64,000 nucleotides of DNA from Leuctra nigra. Its lineage: Eukaryota; Arthropoda; Insecta; Plecoptera; Leuctridae. Where the stretch lies: the NCBI GenBank assembly GCA_934045905.1, contig OW203766.1, positions 16,238,309-16,302,308 on the forward strand. Reading direction: 5' to 3'. Under the pieces are notes generated by a model. That model did no database searches. It saw nothing but the letters and a program-made list of their open reading frames with translations, and had not been told where the DNA came from. Below are positions 1 to 12,200 of the stretch, in pieces. Every line of letters begins with the position of its first letter. Within the stretch, counting starts at the first letter, position 1. The translations under genes were made by a program, and so were the position numbers.

Positions 1-136
1 AGTACGTACAACATTTGTAATTCGATAACGATAACGCACTTGGTGTTTGTCTCGCATGTTCGGTACTTCTCTCAGGAAACGGGAGTTATAAAATATGCCA
101 CACGGACGCAAATGTTTCTTAATGCTTAACATACGT

Positions 137-142
137 TTTATT
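137..142 (-). terminator. Candidate polyadenylation signal of eIF2-gamma
   Basis: AATAAA on the minus strand, 76 nt after the stop codon. The stretch 1-217 is otherwise the short AT-rich 3' UTR and flank. Confidence 0.55.
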
Positions 143-217
143 AAATCAACGAAATTATACAGACCAGGCAACCGATTATAAATACGTATTCAGTTAAAGC
201 AATAACTGTCTGAGTTT

Positions 218-284
218 TCAGTTCTTGTGGTCCACTACCGGTTCAATGGTTTCGCCTCCACGAATCTGACCCCAACCAATAAGC
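218..284 (-). CDS. eIF2gamma: eIF2-gamma terminal coding exon 10
   Basis: Too short for a simple ORF scan. After the split arginine it reads [20 protein letters not shown], then N and TGA at 220-218. The [10 protein letters not shown] motif is a hallmark of the eIF2-gamma C terminus. Confidence 0.93.
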
Positions 285-3200
285 CTGAAAGTGAAACCAC
301 ACAAAAATATTATTTCTCTGGAATTCCTTTAGAGAGCGAGTGAGGAAATCCGAAGAAATCCTGTACCGCATACGCACAAAAAGATACTACGGAGGCCAAT
401 GGCTTAATGTTCCATTTAAACAATGGTGTAGCCGAGCCTCCAAAGCAGTACTGAAGTGGAAGGAAGTGGAAGTTCTAAGATCGATGATGAAAAGCGAGCT
501 TACCGCCAGTGCTTCTCCACACGTCGACTGAGAGCGATCTTCTCTCCGATCTCGGTGCACACGGGGTTGGTCAGACTGATCTTGGCCAAGTCGGCCTTGG
601 TGGCCAACACCCGGCCGCCGGTGGACAGAGAGCCGATGTTGACCAACAACACCTCGTTCTTCGACAGCTTCTGGACCTGAGAGTGGACAAAACATCATCA
701 GTCAACGTCACGTTACAAATGTAGGCATCTGTGTTGTGATATTAACTCTGTGCTTTCACCACAAGAAAAAATTCACAGCATAAATTGTTATAGGGATTTA
801 TGTAATATAGTATGTACATAGTACCTAAACTAATTTTAGGTACTAGTGATATTATTTGGAGCAGGAGCCTTATTCCTGAAAAAGTGAGAAGTGACAAGTG
901 ACAAAAAATCGACAACAACCTTGGTTTTGTCACTAAGATGGCCGATTGCTATTCCTGAGATCAGAGTAGTCACCTAGTGGGACTGAGTAGTCACCTCGAG
1001 TTGTCGCCACCTAAAACAGTGGTGACAACTCGAAAATCAAAAGTGACAAAAATTAAACATTGTCCGATTGGCGATTGGTCTGAAAATTTGCACACATGTC
1101 CTCATACACCTTACACGTCTTTCATACAAATTTCATCAAAATTCATTGATCGGAAGTTACATTCAAAAATAATAAACACTCGCCATACACCCTCGCAACG
1201 GAACCCGTCATTATAAATATAAAAATCTTTATCACCGAAAATTATTAAAATAAAATTCTGAAAAAATTACGGGTACTTAAAAACACATTACGGAAGACAT
1301 CAATGCATATTAGGTGTCACCAATTTTGATAGTTTGATTTATACGAACATTTAAACATGCAAATTAGTTAAAATGGCCAAAGCCGGCCAAAGTTTGCATT
1401 TCAGCTGTTTGTGAAAAATTTCTCGCGATGACCTATTATTATTATGATTGAAATGTATAGAGGATACATGTATAAAGATTTTGGCAAGGTTTCATGAAAA
1501 TTGAGCGCTGTTAAGTGTGCATAACGTTTATTTTAATGTGGCCGCATGGCAAAAGTTTCTGCCGCGCTCGGAGAAGTAGCGCGCATCACATAGTAAGCCG
1601 TAGCGCTTTATGAGAAACATCACGGACTCAACATTGTATCATTATTTCAAGAAATGATATGATAGCAGAATGCACTAAATATGTCGAAATATTCAATTCA
1701 CATGAAACAGTGATTCTTTTCTTGAATATTACATAATTAATTATCATTCAAGAGTCAACAGTTCGGCAAAACTATTGTATTTTCCTAAGTTCAATTCCAT
1801 TTATTACACAATTTATACTTCATTCCGTAGCTCTGCTATACCTATGTAATATGTTTTAAAATACAAACTACATTTAATTACCGGCAAATTGATTTTCGAT
1901 TGAAGACAAAATTTCGATAACATTTGATCTAATAATCAATTCAAATCAAATTAATATCGGGTGGCCCAAAAAAATCGTCCGCGCTAGATGCGCGACAACC
2001 AAATTCAAACAGCTGTAACTTTTTACCTACAAAAGTAATGTTTTTGAAACTTTCACACATCTAACCTTGGTATGTTGGTCATAACATGTCAAAATTTCAG
2101 CCTAATTTTTGCAGTAGTTTTATCACAGCGGTGTCTCGCCCATTGGACGTTTTCAGTATAATGCTTGTTTTTCCATTGCAATTGCTATGTCTCTAATGGT
2201 GTATTCTTTTTGCATTACAGGTTAAATAAATTAACGTATCATGCCAATTTTTTGACAAAAAATGTATTACTATCCATTTTGTCTGACTATTGTTTTCTAG
2301 CAAGATTGGTCTTTTGGGTTCACCGGAAATTGATGTAAATATAGTTCCTTTTTTCTTCTTTGTAATCTAAAAACAAAGTTCATATAACAAGAACGGTCGA
2401 AGTACTACCTTGATTACTCTGCATGTAATTTTAATGGATTATGACCAGAAAGATTCGTACGTTACAAAAAGTTGTTAGAAACTGTATAATATTAATCCTT
2501 GCATTTCGATAAATCACTTATAAACGCGTAGCGTACAATGAGCGTTTTCCTAGTACCTATAGTTTTTAATGTTCATGAAGAATAATTCTTAGAATTCAAT
2601 CCGTGACAAACGGATTCAGCTGGAATTACAATGTAGGTAATTAGTTTGTCTGTGATTTGTGTATTATATAATGTTACTTCTGTTGTGAAAGAATATCACT
2701 ATTAATCTATGATACATTATCAAACACAAGTAATATAAAATTATACCAAATGGCAATGTCAATTGTAAATAATCTGAATACACATGCATTATAAACAATT
2801 TTGGCTATGAATTGAGTCTAGAAAACTGGATAGATTGTATAGTTTATTCTGGAGGCATTGCAATGAGGAATTTGATAACTGAGGAGTTAATTTAATTGAA
2901 TATAAGCTGTAATTGGAAAAGTTCCATACAAACTGTGCAGTATAATACGTTAATTAGTATAATTATATGTTTTAAGATGATTTTAGTTGCGATAAAGTAG
3001 TACAAAATAACTCACGAAGATAGAATATACCTTGAACACAGTCATTTGAATGAGATACGCATGATTTGAATGTAAGCGCCAATGTGTAGTTTGAATGAAA
3101 CAAGCTCTTGGATTGGCTAGCTGCGTCAAGGGGTGCCCAGGTAGACAGGTGGCGACGGTCAACAAGTGACTATTGTGTTCTCAAGTCCGCTCTCGCCTCA

Positions 3201-6200
3201 CGGGTCTCGGGAATACCAAATTGTCGGAAACTGAGATGAGAACTAAATGTGAGAACATTTTATCACTTCCCACTTGTCACTTGTCGCATATCTCGGGAAT
3301 AGGGCTCCAGGGCTGCTTGATTGTAAACGTTTTATTGGACTAACAAAATTGAAAACTTGTTGTGTTTGATTATTATATTCAAGTATAAATTTTAAATTTC
3401 CCATTTGAAAGAGATTCTGGGATAAAGACAGCATAGAGGTAAAATGTTTCTATGGGGGAAACATCAGTTTCATCAGTTTCGATGTGCTTTCCACACATAT
3501 ACAAGATATTTATAAAATTCCTCAATAATAATGCACTTTCAACTCACCTTAGCACCCTTTTTATCTCCCTCCGTACGCACACCCAACAGTCGCTTGAGAA
3601 GGTAATACGAGATTTCCAGCTCGATGAAGATCTTGGGCAGCGCGCCGACAGCGCCTAATACTTGTCCAACCAGTCGGTCAGCTCGGCACAACGTCGGCTC
3701 GATCTTCGTGCCAACACCTGTCGACACGGCAACAAGTGTGCTCGTAACATGTCGCATACCAACTCTATCTACTTAGTGGCCAGCCATCAAGGTCAAATAT
3801 TGTTTTCATCCATCAAGCCTGCTCACTTTTTGATCTAGATTGAATATTTGTTCCAAGTGTACTGGCAAATAAGTCACTGGAAGTTTTGTAATTATTCATT
3901 TGTGTAAAAGAATTGATGAAACAAATGTCATCATAAAATATGTATCTTAAAAGTAGAAGAACAGAAGTCTATTTCAAATTCAATGATATTTAACTTTTTA
4001 AGTTGGGTTGGGACTTGACATCGATTTTTCGATTTGACATCGATGTCGAATGATATTTTGAGTTTCGATTCGACATCGATTTGAATTGTTTAATCAAATA
4101 ATCGTTTGACATCGTTTAAAAAATTCCGAGAATCAGCGCGCAGTATTGTAGAGCTGGCAACAGTGCAACGCGCCTCTCAAGATCAGCTGAGTGGCCTGCT
4201 TCCGCCCTTCCATTCAGCGCGTGTTGTTTTTATTCTCTCGTGAAAGAATGTTTCCACGCAAAAAAATAATAATCCCGCCGTGGAGACGAAGTGAATTGTG
4301 GAAAGTTTTCGAGTTTGAAGTGAACATTACGGGCAACATTGCTAAAGGATGTTGAATGCAGACAATGTTACCTATGCTTCACGGGATATATTCCGGCAAC
4401 AAGTCTTATAAAACCATGAATTTGCAACTGGATTTGCAACGAAATTTTTTCATTAATTGTTCCCCTTTACATAAATAAATGCTTGTACGTTATTTGAAAT
4501 GAAAAAGTTATTTATTTCAATCATTTCCTCGTCATTTGTTGCCGCGAGGGGGGTGTGAGAGGGACATCTCTAGCGCTGGAACATGGCCTTGGGCAGACGC
4601 AATTGCAGTGTTGCCACATTTCGCCGTAATTATTTCGATGTGGCCCATTATTACGATGTCAAAATTATTTCGATGTCGAAATTATTTCGATTTGATGTCG
4701 AAATCTTCAGTTTGACATCGATTTAGCAAATCAAATCGAATCCCAACCCTATTTTTAAGTAACACAACTTGCTAACCCTGACATCAGCGAGTTAATTTTG
4801 TCTTTAGGTCAAAATTTACCTTTTGTTGCTGTGTATCTCTGAGCTACTATGCAGACCTAATGCGGGTTTAGCTCAGTCAGTGACGCTATGGCAAAACAAC
4901 TACACTTAAATAAAAGGTTAAGGAGAGCCCAGAAACTTCCTAATATGATTACTTATGTCGGTTGTCCAAATTATTTCATTGTAATGGTGAGACCTGTAAT
5001 TTTTATAGGGAAATTTTCACCACTAAACGTGAACTTTAATCTATTTGCAAATGATAGAACTTGATAACAAGATTCAAGTGTAACACTGAATGGAAATATG
5101 ATCATCTGCTCTTCTACTATGTAAATTCCAAGTTACAGAAATACTTTTCAATCTACAGAACTGTGACCTAAAGTCCTGAATAAGTCTGTACACGATGACG
5201 GCGAGTAATTACCGATGAGGCCGCCGGGTACGGCAAACTGCAGCTCATTCTGCTCGGCAAAGAGAGAGACGATGCGGGAGAAGATGGGACGGCACGTCAA
5301 CTTCCCTTCGCTGTCCTTCGACACCAGTCCGGGTCGCACCTCGATCTCCATGCCCACCTGCACACGAGAACATAACAATAGCTTTTAAAACTCCATCTAG
5401 GAATATGGACACTTGGCCAAACTAAAATCAGTATTAAAAGGAAACGGATCGGCTGATAATGATTTACTGGCATGATCCGATGAAGCCTACTCGTTATCAA
5501 ACTCTAGTAGGTGAGCTCTTTAATGCAAGGATTGATTGTTAAGGAACCTGACCAGCAGCCAATCCGAATAGCTCAAATACAGTTTTTACTTCAACATAAC
5601 TACAGTTTCCAAGATTCTTCCGCCCGATAAGCTATTATTTTTAGCTGATCAAGCTTAATTTGTCTTGATTTTTTAAAGTACTATTATCTCATAAAAAAGT
5701 TAATACAGTAGAATCACTGACCTTGAGCACGCCCCTGAGAATGCTGCCGCCCGCCACGCCGCCCTTCAGGTCGTCGACCTCACAGCCCGGCTTGTTGACG
5801 TCGAAGGAGCGGATCACGATGAGGCGAGGGAGAGACGTGAAGTCTCGCACCGGCACCGGGATCTTCTTGGTGATGTACTCGCACAGCACTTCGATGTTGT
5901 ACTTCAGCTGCGCGGAGATGGGGACCACCGGAGCGCCTTCTGCCACCGTGCCTGCGAATAGCGGTCCGTTACAATCTCATGCCAAGATGTAATAAATAAC
6001 ACTACAATAAGATCGGTTGAAATTGTAAAAAATTTAAACTTCAGGGACAACTTTGGGGAATGGTGTTCTAGTCTGCGATTTGTAAATGTTAAGAGGGCTG
6101 CGAAAAAAAGTGGGAATCTTTAAAGCATTTTTTTGACATTTTTATTCACACTTAACGCGACCGCCTTCATTTCGGCGTAATGCTATTTTAATGGCAGTGA

Positions 6201-9200
6201 AATGAAGGTGGTCGCGACGAGAAAATGAAAACGAAAATGAATCGTATTATTTAACACTTTAAAATTCTGCCGGTGTGAAGACAAAATTCAAAAACACTTT
6301 GAAGAACAGTACACATCCTGTTTGCTTGCACAGGTCTCTAAACCATGTGGAATATAGCCACTTATGTCAATCGCTGCAAATAATGTGATTGCAATTCACA
6401 ACTCACCTTTCAAAAATATGTGACGTATTTAGTTTAGAAAAAATACCCGATTACTGATTAGATTTTGTAAGTTCAAGAGGTGGAAAATCAAAATTCTTGT
6501 GGTCATATTGGTACCTATTCAGTTTCTTTTAAAGGTGATTTGTTAATTTTTTGACAACAGTGACAATGAGGGGGGAGGGTGAGTTAAAGAAAGTCTACAA
6601 AACTGTGACACAATCAATGGCCGCCTCAACACTTCACACCCTCTCACCTTGCACAAACTTGAGTATCTGCTCGTACTGCTCCTTGGCTTGTCCCTCCTTC
6701 ACCAGGTCGATCTTGTTCTGCAGGATCAGGATGTGCTTGAGCTTCATGATCTCGATGGCGGCCAGATGCTCGCTCGTCTGCGGCTGAGGGCACGACTCGT
6801 TGCCCGCTTCACGTCGCAACATAGTCAGTACACAATCACAGCTCCACAATACACAACAGATTTACAATAAGGCATGTTGAAAACAGTAATTTAATTTAAA
6901 TGCAATCACATTTATTTTAGGAACTTTCAATAGACATTTTGTTTTATAGTCCAGTCAAATCCGGCTTAAAAATGTCCAAACCCAAAACAAATTGCAACAT
7001 TTGGTTTTTTGGTGTCATTTTCTTCATAAAAATGCCCTCTACAACATATCCAAAATCCTCGCACCGGAAGAATTTTTTAATCACTTATAAAATTAATTTC
7101 CCATGCTAATTCCATCTTGCAAAAAAAAACATGTTTCATGTATGTTTCATGTAGTCAAACGGGAAACGCAAGCTCCATTTCATCATGCGAAATTTAAAAG
7201 GAAGCTTGCCCTCGACAAAAGAACATGCGTTTAAATGTTTAGTACGCCCGTTGCTGGAGTACTGCAGCGCAGTTTGGAATCCGCACACCGCCAAAAACAT
7301 TTCCTCTCTGGAGTCCATCCAAAACAAGGCAGCTCGCTACGTCATCAACGACCACCGTCGCTGGAGCAAGGAGATGGAGAAGCCCTGGGTTAGTGTCAGC
7401 ACGGTAAAGAAGAGCTTGAAGTGGGACCCCCTCCAACTTCGTAGATCCCGGGCTGCTCTTCGCTGTCTTTACAAGTCCTGTGCTAACCACGCGGCATGGG
7501 GAGATATAAACCGGCTCATTGCTCCTGCCAAGTTCATCGGTCGGCATGACCTTATGCAAAAAATCCTTGTTCCCCGTTACAATACGGACACAGGACGACG
7601 CTCTTTCTTAGGTCAGACAATAAGACTATGGAACAAGTTACCTCAAGACCAAATGGCAGATTTCCCGAAGGATATGCAATATTTTAATATTTTAAACTGT
7701 GACTAATGTATGCTAGTACTACCAATATTTATGATGTACAACCACGGAATGTATTTTAATTCAAAGTTGTTAAATAAATAAATAAATGAAATGTAACTCC
7801 GATTTTCACCATCCTTAATGAACACAAATAGCTCTTTGAGCGGTTTTCTCTAAATCTCATCGTTTGGGAAATATGGACCTCTCAAAACGTCAAATTACAC
7901 TCAAAGTGACCGAAATCGTCGAAAACTGACTAAAATATGACTTTTCGATGGGCCATATTTCCCAAACGATAAGATTTAGAGTAAACCGTGAAATGGTGCA
8001 TTAGTGTTTATCATCAGGGAATCTGTGGAAGGGACTTACCAATCAGCAGCAGAGCGGCGTCCATGACAGCGGCTCCATTGAGCATGGTCGCCATGAGAAT
8101 GTCGTGACCGGGGCAGTCGACGAACGACACATGGCGAATCAGCTGGAAGCGTCCGGAGCAGTTGGGTCGGAAGCAAGGGAATGAGTCGTCCTTGGAAGAC
8201 CCCCCGGAGATGTAGCAGGAAGGGCGCGGGCACTTGTCACTGTCACACTTGTAGATCTTGGCATTGGCGTAACCTTCACCGAGCAAGCACATGTTTCTTC
8301 AGCAATGTATCTCTATTTCCATTTAACTTATTTCATCGGTTAAAGTTCGTTCACGTTTATCAAGGCCGTGCAGATACTACTGTAGTCAAATGAACAATTG
8401 TATTCCTACACATGGTAAATATCAATATAATAATCCAAAAATATGTATAATACGACTGTAGTTAAAAATAAATAAATTTTATTGAATTTTTCTAATATTT
8501 TCTACTATTAAAAATTGTGTATTTCCCTTAATTTATGCAATCTCAATAATACAAAGAAGAAAGTCTTGCCATTGACAGGGCAGTGTTCATGCGAACGACC
8601 AATGAACGACGTGATCGACTAAAACGTCAGAAATATTCTTAACGTGAACGAACTTTAGTAAGACAAATTGGATTTCATTGTACTATTGTTGTGGCTCTGA
8701 CTTTTTCTCCCAAAAGTGATATCCCGGCTAAGTTGAAGGCTTGAAATATAATAATCAGAAATTTGCTTAAGTCAGGTTCCTTCACAATCAAGCAATCCTT
8801 GTTATTATCAATGAAATACTAGAGTAAAATAATGAGTATAGACGTCATCGGATGATGCCATCAAATCGTTTCAGTCAATCCGTTTCTTTCGAATACTACC
8901 GCCTTTAGTTTGGCCAAGTGTACCTACTAGAAAATAATGGTATTGTTTACAAATATGTAAATCTTACAGGATACTGAAATGATCTACACAATAAATTTCT
9001 AATCATATTATGTTTGTATACATACAGAATAGGGGTGTGCGAATAGTGTTCCTTAACTTCAAATACGAATAATGTAAAAAAATGTTTCAAATATGGAATA
9101 GGTATACCTACATAGTTGGACACTTAATTCCGAGGACAAAATATCAGAATTCAATAATGAAGGATGGCCAAGGTGGGTAACTCTAGAAAAATCCTACTAT

Positions 9201-12200
9201 TTTTTAAACCTTATCTCAGAAAAATAAGTGACAATGAAGCCAATGGAGAAGAAATGGGATTATTTTGAGATTTGAACGCATGCATCTTTTAATTTTTGAA
9301 TACACTTCCAAATATTGAACCAATGGTGAAGTCCTACATAATGGTTTTGGGGACACTGGAGAGGTATTCGCGAACCATCTTCTATAAATCAAATGCCCAT
9401 CTTTTGTGATTGAAAGGAATGTGCACATAAACATTATGCAGAACTAAGAAAACACATGCAATGGTCTGCTTTTCTAAATTATCTAAATCCAGATGTTATT
9501 CTTGTAAATTTTCGGACATAGACAGGAACGTTCGAGCTTATTTGAAAAACATTTCAGTGGCAATAGTACTAGTAGAATATCTTCACAACATCTTCTTTAG
9601 TCGAGAAAGTACAGCACATTCGAAGCGAGCCCGGCTAAGGGAGGAGAGCTTGACGTAATCAATGGAGGGGAATAAAAGATCTTAAAAACAAATTTACAAC
9701 AATTTAAGACTGATGAGACTTTATTTTATATAACACGAATTAAGTATGGCATTGTAAGATGTACATAATTAATTATTTGTATTTATTACTTAATAATTAT
9801 ATAAAAAGAGATTCTTAAGAACAAAATATTTCTACAGTAACTCTACTTCATTAAGGGAAACGGGGATTTCAATCAAAGTTCAATCTACAAATTATCCCTT
9901 GAATTGAATTCCTTGAATACCTACTTGGCTATTTTGCAATTTCCTATAACAAATGTATAATAATATTAGGTACCTCTAAATAGAAGAAAAATTAGGTGCA
10001 AAACTAGCTAGCCCTATTTACAACTCCACAATCCAGACAAAAAAGCTCCGACAAAAGACAACAAAGAAGCTCATTACACAGAGTACAATTTTGTACATAT
10101 GTGATTATGACTTTACAAAGAATTTTGAGTTAAACATATTAAAATCCCTTCTTACATTTGCATAGAAATATTCTGTAGATGTCAAGAGACATGTCCTGAA
10201 AACCTACAGTGGAATAACAAATACAAATTTAATCAATGTACCTACTGGCCGTAACATCTTCCTGACTAATCGAGCATTGAAGGAAATTCCTCGGCAGTGT
10301 GGGATCTCGATTAACAAATTTCATTATGAACTCTAATTAAACAATTGAAACCTAGTAAGAACTAGGTACCTACTCATCTATCTACTAACCTAAACAGTAA
10401 TACCAAAATAGGGGTGACCACAAAGTTTTGCAAATACATTGAATCAAAAAAGGGTAAATTATAAAAAATTTATATCTATACAATATTCTCTATAACTTCA
10501 GAAGAGATAGCGTCGGCAGTTGTTAGCATTGCATTTGCATTGCATGCGAGATACAAGAGCCTCGGAGTTGGCTCTGATGCGCGAGGGCGAAGCGAGCTGT
10601 GACACGGCGTCAGCGGGCTGGTTCCCTTGCAGCGACTGACACATGACGTAATCGAAGGAGATCTCCTCGCCGGCTTTGATCTTCCGCGTCGCAAACAAAG
10701 CCAGCTTGGGCAGGTTCGGATCCAGGCAATCCACCCACACAGCAAACACAGCCAGGTTCGGATTGCACGAGTGATTGATAAAGTGAGAAACGTTTCCGTA
10801 CAAAGCTGCGTCGACCGTGTAGGGAAACTGTTCGTTTTCGTTGTAGTCTAGGTCGAAGAGGTATGTTCTACCCTCGGCATCGTAAATCTTGCCTCTGCGC
10901 TCCGCCTCCTCGTTGGTGATGACCTCGCCGACGTATTCGCACACGAAGTCCCCCTTCTTGATGCTCTGAAGAGTCTTGACGCCCCAGCCACAGCCCGTGT
11001 CGGTTCGGAAGATGCACAGCTCCACCTTGCGGCCATTCTGCACGACTCTGTTGAGACACGTCGGGCCGCACTTGCACCGCTTATTGCACTCGTAGATGGG
11101 CGTGCCGATCTTCACTTTCAGCTGTTTGTCGGCGGTGTATGCAAACTTGGCTCCCGACTGATCGCTGCAACAATTACCAGATTCTTCGCACAGCGGGTCG
11201 CAATCGCAGCCGATGGGAGGGTCGTTGGGGATGAACACGTCGCTGCTGGGGATGTAGTCGTTAACGTAAGTGAAGTTGGGTGGAGGTTCTTCCAAGTCCA
11301 CGTTGTTCTCTATGGTCAGCTTGGCGTGTTTGTCCGACATCGCGTTGATTGCCAATTCCCATGTCTTGAGCTTCTTCAGTTGTTCGTGTCTAGCAACATG
11401 CAATGCCCGTACGTGCAACTTTTTCTTCAGTCGTTCAATCTGGGCGGCGTCGCGCTCCCGCACGGGTGTCGCTGCCACCTCACAGACCTCTCTCATTAGT
11501 ATCGGCTCTCGGGAAAACAAGTGCATCCGTTTGTGCATTCCTTTCTTCATAAGGGCCTCCATACTCACGCGCGTCGGCTTGACCAAGCATGCTCGCAACT
11601 TGTCCACCTCGCCACGAGTGGGTGCAGTTCCGGGCCAAGCCGTGTACTCTCGATACAGCTTCTTCCAGTAGCGGTGGAGGATACTGTCACAGCCGTCAAG
11701 ATTATCGGCATTCTCCCAGCTGTTGAACTTCGCGTCCCAACCGGCCCACTTGACGTTAAACAAAAGCTGTTTGTCTGAATACTCTAGGTGGTCCAATATC
11801 TTCTCAACTTCGTAGTCTTCGTCATATACTTCGTCCACTAACGTCGGCGGTTCCTCAACAACAGGAGATGCGCATTCGCTACCGGAGGGCAAACTCTCTT
11901 CGAATGGAAGGCTGCCATTTATAGGAAGGTTCACGTCATTTTCATCAAAAGTAGAAGTTGATTCTAAGTCCGAGTCGATTTTATTTTTCTTAGTGTGAGA
12001 TTTTTTAGTCTCTTCTACTGTTGGTGTCGGGATCACTTTCCGCTTGACTCGAGTGAGCAGCGTCCGCTGTCTGGTCTTGCCCTTGGGTTTCCTCATGGCC
12101 GTGACCTCCTCCTTGGCTCCAAGCAGTGTGGGGTCAATCACGATTCGGTCCGCCCCATTCAGCTGCAACGCTTCTGCGCCCTCGCCTGCAATTGCAAAAG

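Larger units (their letters stand above)
677..3547. other. eIF2-gamma intron 8-9, mostly featureless
   Basis: AT-rich intron. It holds a stem-loop at 997-1032 and a relic Helitron-like 3' end at 2524-2553. The segment 1961-2160 has an open, GC-richer transposon look but no boundary I can support. Confidence 0.5.

Noticed and set aside
4862..4935. tRNA gene suggested by GGGTTTAGCTCAGTCAGTGACGC
   Set aside because: Only a D-arm-like phrase; no anticodon arm, TTCRA loop or acceptor stem.
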